The notes under the pieces were generated by a model. That model was not told the DNA's origin. It made no database searches and worked only from the letters and a program-made list of their open reading frames with translations. A stretch of DNA of 64,000 bases from Archivesica marissinica (Eukaryota; Mollusca; Bivalvia; Venerida; Vesicomyidae): the NCBI GenBank assembly GCA_014843695.1, contig CM026398.1, positions 12,905,584-12,969,583 of the forward strand, in the 5' to 3' direction. Shown here piece after piece: positions 60,446-64,000 of the stretch. Positions within the stretch are counted from its first letter, which is position 1. Each line of letters starts with the position of its first letter. Made by a program: the position numbers and the translations under genes.

Positions 60446-60575
60446 TAGCACCGATACACGCATGAGACATCGTTTTATAGTCACATCTGAAATGCAGTTA
60501 AATAGTATTACGGTCAGAATGAGGATCAAGTCTGCGATCGATGGATTCGCAGTGCAACGTGTTAACAGCTGGCCC
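60446..60575 (-). mobile_element. Old SINE family 1, right half
   Basis: tagcaccgatacacgcatga, gtcacatctgaaatgcagtt, a diverged B box (atcaagtctgcgatc), then cagtgcaacgtgttaac; continues the left half that ends at 49886. Confidence 0.7.
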
Positions 60576-62165
60576 GAGGTTATACAACGTTTCTCCAAAC
60601 TCAAACTCAGACTCAAGCTTCTGATTGGTTCTGCTGGGTGTAAAACTCAGCATCAACCATTCAAATTCCTTGACTATAGAGTTTAAGATCTGAGAAAAGT
60701 TAAGGCCTGATGTTAATGAAATATGTACTTTCTATTACCTGCACACTACAGACAGATAATGAGAGTGTCGATTATTGCTTCAGTTTGTTTTGTGAGTTTT
60801 CTTTCTGACCGAAATCGCAGGAAATTTGTTTATTTTTTAAATTTAATGTAGGACGGTGTTTGGACGGAGCATAAATTGTAGCCATTATCTATCGATCTTA
60901 TGAAAGTCACAAAGACGGTGCTTGGATAGATTATGCAGTATCGCCTTGCTAATGAAAACCGAGACGTGTGTTATATGTTTGATCTGTGTCTCTAAACTAT
61001 TAAATGAAATTGAATGTATTTCCATCTCTGATCGAAGACATATGTAAAAGTTAATTAATAGCAATATACAAGGCACATAATGGACTTTTGCCATAACATC
61101 TTAATTTAATCCCAGCCTATGTGTCTGGTCGTGTATACAAGAAGACCGGCTTAGAAACATATAAATAGGACTTTACATGAATGGTGATTATATACCATAG
61201 TTTATGAAGCGAGTTTTGAAACGTTGCTACTTAGTCGAGCTTAATAGCAAAATTTCAAAACGAGTTTCATAAAATATGTTATGAAATGATCACGAGTGTA
61301 AGATCCGTGTTATCAGTGGGTGGTATTAATAAATAACGTTGCTACTTTCAGTTTAGCGAAACGTATCAACGCAAATTGGCATGACGTCACTAAATTTTCA
61401 TGACGTCACTCCGCGTTGTGGCAGTATATTTATCTTTTAAACAACGTTATAATCGCGTTGAGACTACTTTTAAATCGTCATTAAATGTTGTCTTATCGTT
61501 AACGCTATGCACCAATTCACCTAGAAATATGCATATTTTACAGTTTAATCTACACATTATAAGGACTATTCTCTCAACCAATCAGAATCCTTCCTGGTGT
61601 TATTACACGTGTGTACATATAAGGGAATATGTGATGGCTGTATGACACTGAATACATAGTATAAGTTAAGTGATACTAATATAAAATACAACAGTAACAG
61701 AAATAATAGAATACAGATATGCTCCAATACATTCATCTCTTTTTCATTCTTACATCTCAACAAACTTGAGCCAGAATTTAGAAACCATTTTCAAAATTAG
61801 TATTAAGAAACTGTTCCATCAGTTTATCTTTGTGGCTGCGGGTCGTTATTCAGTTAATCATGCAACCATATGAAACAACAAGCAGGTGTGTGCATTATAC
61901 CATTGCTATAGTTACTAGATTCTGTAAATTGCTGTCTAAGCTAATTTCATAATTATTTTTAAAAAATGAAATAAAATCACAAAATGTAAACTTCTGGACC
62001 ATTTATAGTCCTTTAAGTGGACAATTAATTTATGGCGGCCATTTTGGACGCCATCTTGGATTTCTCCGAACGCCACGATGTATGCCAATGTATGCTGCAT
62101 GTGTGACAAACTTCAGACAATTACAAACATGTTGGTATATAACACATTTTGTTAACTGCGTAATT
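60576..62165. other. No gene recognised
   Basis: Unique-looking sequence with several atgacgtcact motifs near 61380-61410. No convincing exon on either strand. Confidence 0.5.
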
Positions 62166-62168
62166 ACA

Positions 62169-62452
62169 GACGGATCTGTAGTCCAGTGGTAACACGTTGG
62201 ACTTGTAATCCAGGGATCGCAGGTTCGATCCCCCGTCTGACCCTAATAAAATTAACAGTCTTTCAGATGGGATGTTAAACCGAGATCTCGTGTCGGTGCT
62301 TTACACCGTGCACGTAAAAGAACCAGAGGAGACTCTGGAATGGGTCTCTGTCTGTATCATGCACTATCCTCCAAAATCTAAAATGACTAATATCTTCAGG
62401 AGGCGTCGCTCATATGGGCAACCGGTAGCGACGATAAATAAACGTAAAACAC
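62169..62452 (+). mobile_element. SINE family 1, full length
   Basis: gacggatctgtagtccagtg (A box), loop ctTGTaa, ggttcgatcccccgtctgac (B box), body and tail gcgacgataaataaacgtaa. The best intact member in the window. Confidence 0.88.
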
Positions 62453-62454
62453 AG

Positions 62455-63190
62455 ACCGGTTATGTTGCCTATTAGCTAATAGTCACCTAACAATAACAAG
62501 TAAACGCAATGAAATAAGTGTGAACAACTTACACTGATTGGAGGCTGGTTGCTTTATAGAGACATCTGGAATATTCACTAATCCGGCAGTCGGTTACGTT
62601 TCGTAGAAACCTTAAAATAATGGAAATAAGAATTATTCCACGTAAGCAATGTATATATATGTACGTACACACCACCATTTGAGATCCCCCCTAACGCCCC
62701 GCATAGCTCCCACATCTCCCCCCCCCCACGAATAACGCTTCCCTGGTGTTTTCTACAGAGAAAACTATGAAGAGCAAAATAGGGGGGGGGGGCAGAGATA
62801 TAGCCGGATGTTCAGGGGAGGTAATTGAAACCACTATTTGGGGTTAATATTACAAAGGCAGCTGACTGTTTCAATTTGGAACTCATGTTCTATACCTGTT
62901 GTGTGTACGTGTGTTCTGCTACAGATGTGCTATATCTTATACTTTGCTATACATACCCCCCCCCCCTTGAACCGATACAACAGATCGTCGTAACGCGATT
63001 CACAAAATTCGAACTGGAAGTCGTGAGAGCGTAGTAGTAGGGCGTTCGTGGCTGGGAAATAATGGAGATAAATGCTTGAATGGCGTACAGTATAAAACAA
63101 GGATAACTTAGACATATAAAATCATTAAAATATCGAGCTACGAATGTTGCCGATGTGGCACAACTTTCGCAGCCGCATTCGCAGACATGG
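62455..63190. other. No gene recognised; homopolymer C/G tracts
   Basis: Contains C and G runs of 9-13 at 62710, 62781 and 62957, and the candidate micro-exon at 62533. A degenerate SINE family 2 head may lie at 63018. Confidence 0.45.
62533..62565 (-). other. Candidate upstream micro-exon of the LRR gene
   Basis: 33 nt on the minus strand between a candidate acceptor (gaatattccag) and a strong donor GTAAGT. It is phase 2/2 like the LRR exons, open, encoding CLYKATSLQS with a single Cys. It would join the exon at 45480 in frame through a GTG codon. A short segment like this can match by chance, and a 17 kb intron would be needed. Recorded as a weak candidate only. Confidence 0.18.
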
Positions 63191-63194
63191 AAGA

Positions 63195-63592
63195 AGATGA
63201 ACTATATGTAGAACTATATGTAGAATATGTGTAGTATTATATGTAGAATATGTGTAGTATTATATGTAGAATATGTGTAGTATTATATGTAGAATATGTG
63301 TAGTATTATATGTATTATAACTATATGTGGAATTATATGTAGAATATGTGTAGTATTATATGTATTATAACTATATGTGGAATTATATGTAGAATATGTG
63401 TAGTATTATATGTATTATAACTATATGTGGAATTATATGTAGAATATGTGTAGTATTATATGTATTATAACTATATGTGGAATTATATGTAGAATATGTG
63501 TAGTATTATATGTATTATAACTATATGTGGAATTATATGTAGAATATGTGTAGTATTATATGTATTATAACTATATGTGGAATTATATGTAA
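63195..63592. repeat. 50 bp compound minisatellite (~6 copies) with 23 bp sub-units
   Basis: Starts with simple tatatgtagaatatgtgtag + tat repeats, then the compound unit adding tattataactatatgtggaa. Late units are near-identical. Confidence 0.92.
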
Positions 63593-63779
63593 CTTTCCCG
63601 AATACCATTATTAATTATTTTGTTTATTGGGCTTATTTAAAGGCTGGTCATATAATGCAGGTCTAAATGAGCGTATATCTGTAACGTGAGCACTTGCTTA
63701 CCATCCTCGTAACGTGACAGAATATAATTCAGTGAACTTATTTAATACATTCTGTATATCGGTGAATACACATATACGC

Positions 63780-64000
63780 AGCCCTATATCGTATGAAATA
63801 AAATATATTTGAAGAATTCAAAGTATAAGTTTGGGTAGCAATGCTAATACACATTCTTAAATTATAATTTGTATATGTTCAATTAGTAACAGTGTTTTTT
63901 TTGGCGATAAAAAAAACTCGAAACCGAAAGTAGGAATTTCCGAGTCGATCGGTCAAGCACACTTGTTTACAATCTGAATTCGGAATGCATCGTACTCCTT
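63780..64000 (-). mobile_element. Dispersed element, single-unit copy (right copy, runs off the edge)
   Basis: Reverse complement of the element at 3028-6450: ccctatatcgtatgaaat at the inner side, one diverged 37 bp unit (gggtagcaatgctaatacac), then gttcaattagtaacagtg, ctcgaaaccgaaagtagg and cttgtttacaatctgaattc. It represents the unexpanded state. Confidence 0.65.

Overview
The window looks like nuclear DNA of a mollusc, most likely a bivalve. The evidence is AT-rich intronic sequence, several tRNA-derived SINE families (one with a central block like the Nin-DC domain), ~150-160 bp tandem dimers and short-TIR elements of the kind common in bivalve genomes, and very heavy minisatellite content. 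No organism can be named from the sequence alone. About 27 kb (roughly 42%) is made of 18 unrelated tandem arrays with units of 15-63 bp. A run of exactly 1,000 N (39867-40866) marks an assembly gap inside the largest array.

One host gene can be read through this repeat landscape, on the minus strand. Nine short exons (45480-45560, 30624-30695, 25294-25365, 23220-23291, 20578-20649, 17201-17275, 12102-12170, 9450-9518, 2463-2531) have AG acceptors and GT donors. All are phase 2 at every boundary I can assign. The first looks like the end of a leucine-rich-repeat (LRR) N-terminal cap and each of the others encodes one LRR of 23-25 residues. All eight junction codons decode to Leu or Ile at the structurally required LRR position. 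This is the layout of LRR ectodomain genes such as LGR-type receptors; the family cannot be fixed because both ends lie outside the window or are unseen. Every intron seen holds at least one minisatellite array, and three arrays start within about 40 bp of a splice donor.

The right part holds a 10,559 bp insertion (49887-60445), probably a DNA transposon. It has 14 bp perfect terminal inverted repeats (TG...CA ends), a 6 bp target duplication (TAGCAC), and it splits an older SINE whose halves align on either side. It carries a decayed gene for a retroviral/Gypsy-like DDE integrase fused to an OTU-type cysteine protease, followed by an F-box-like reading frame. It is loaded with nested elements: a 1.1 kb short-TIR element, a MITE, a palindrome-rich TIR element, a bivalve-type repeat with a SINE in it, and a fold-back repeat.

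Other mobile elements include a ~1 kb near-perfect palindrome with an 8 bp target duplication (15826-16832) inserted in the 3' UTR of a LINE fragment, a pogo/DDE_1 transposase pseudogene (13138-13727), three copies of a TIR repeat (near 8.1, 32.2 and 42.7 kb), and at least five SINE families. A dispersed element occurs at both ends of the window in opposite orientation: the left copy contains ~86 tandem copies of a 37 bp unit that is present only once in the right copy.
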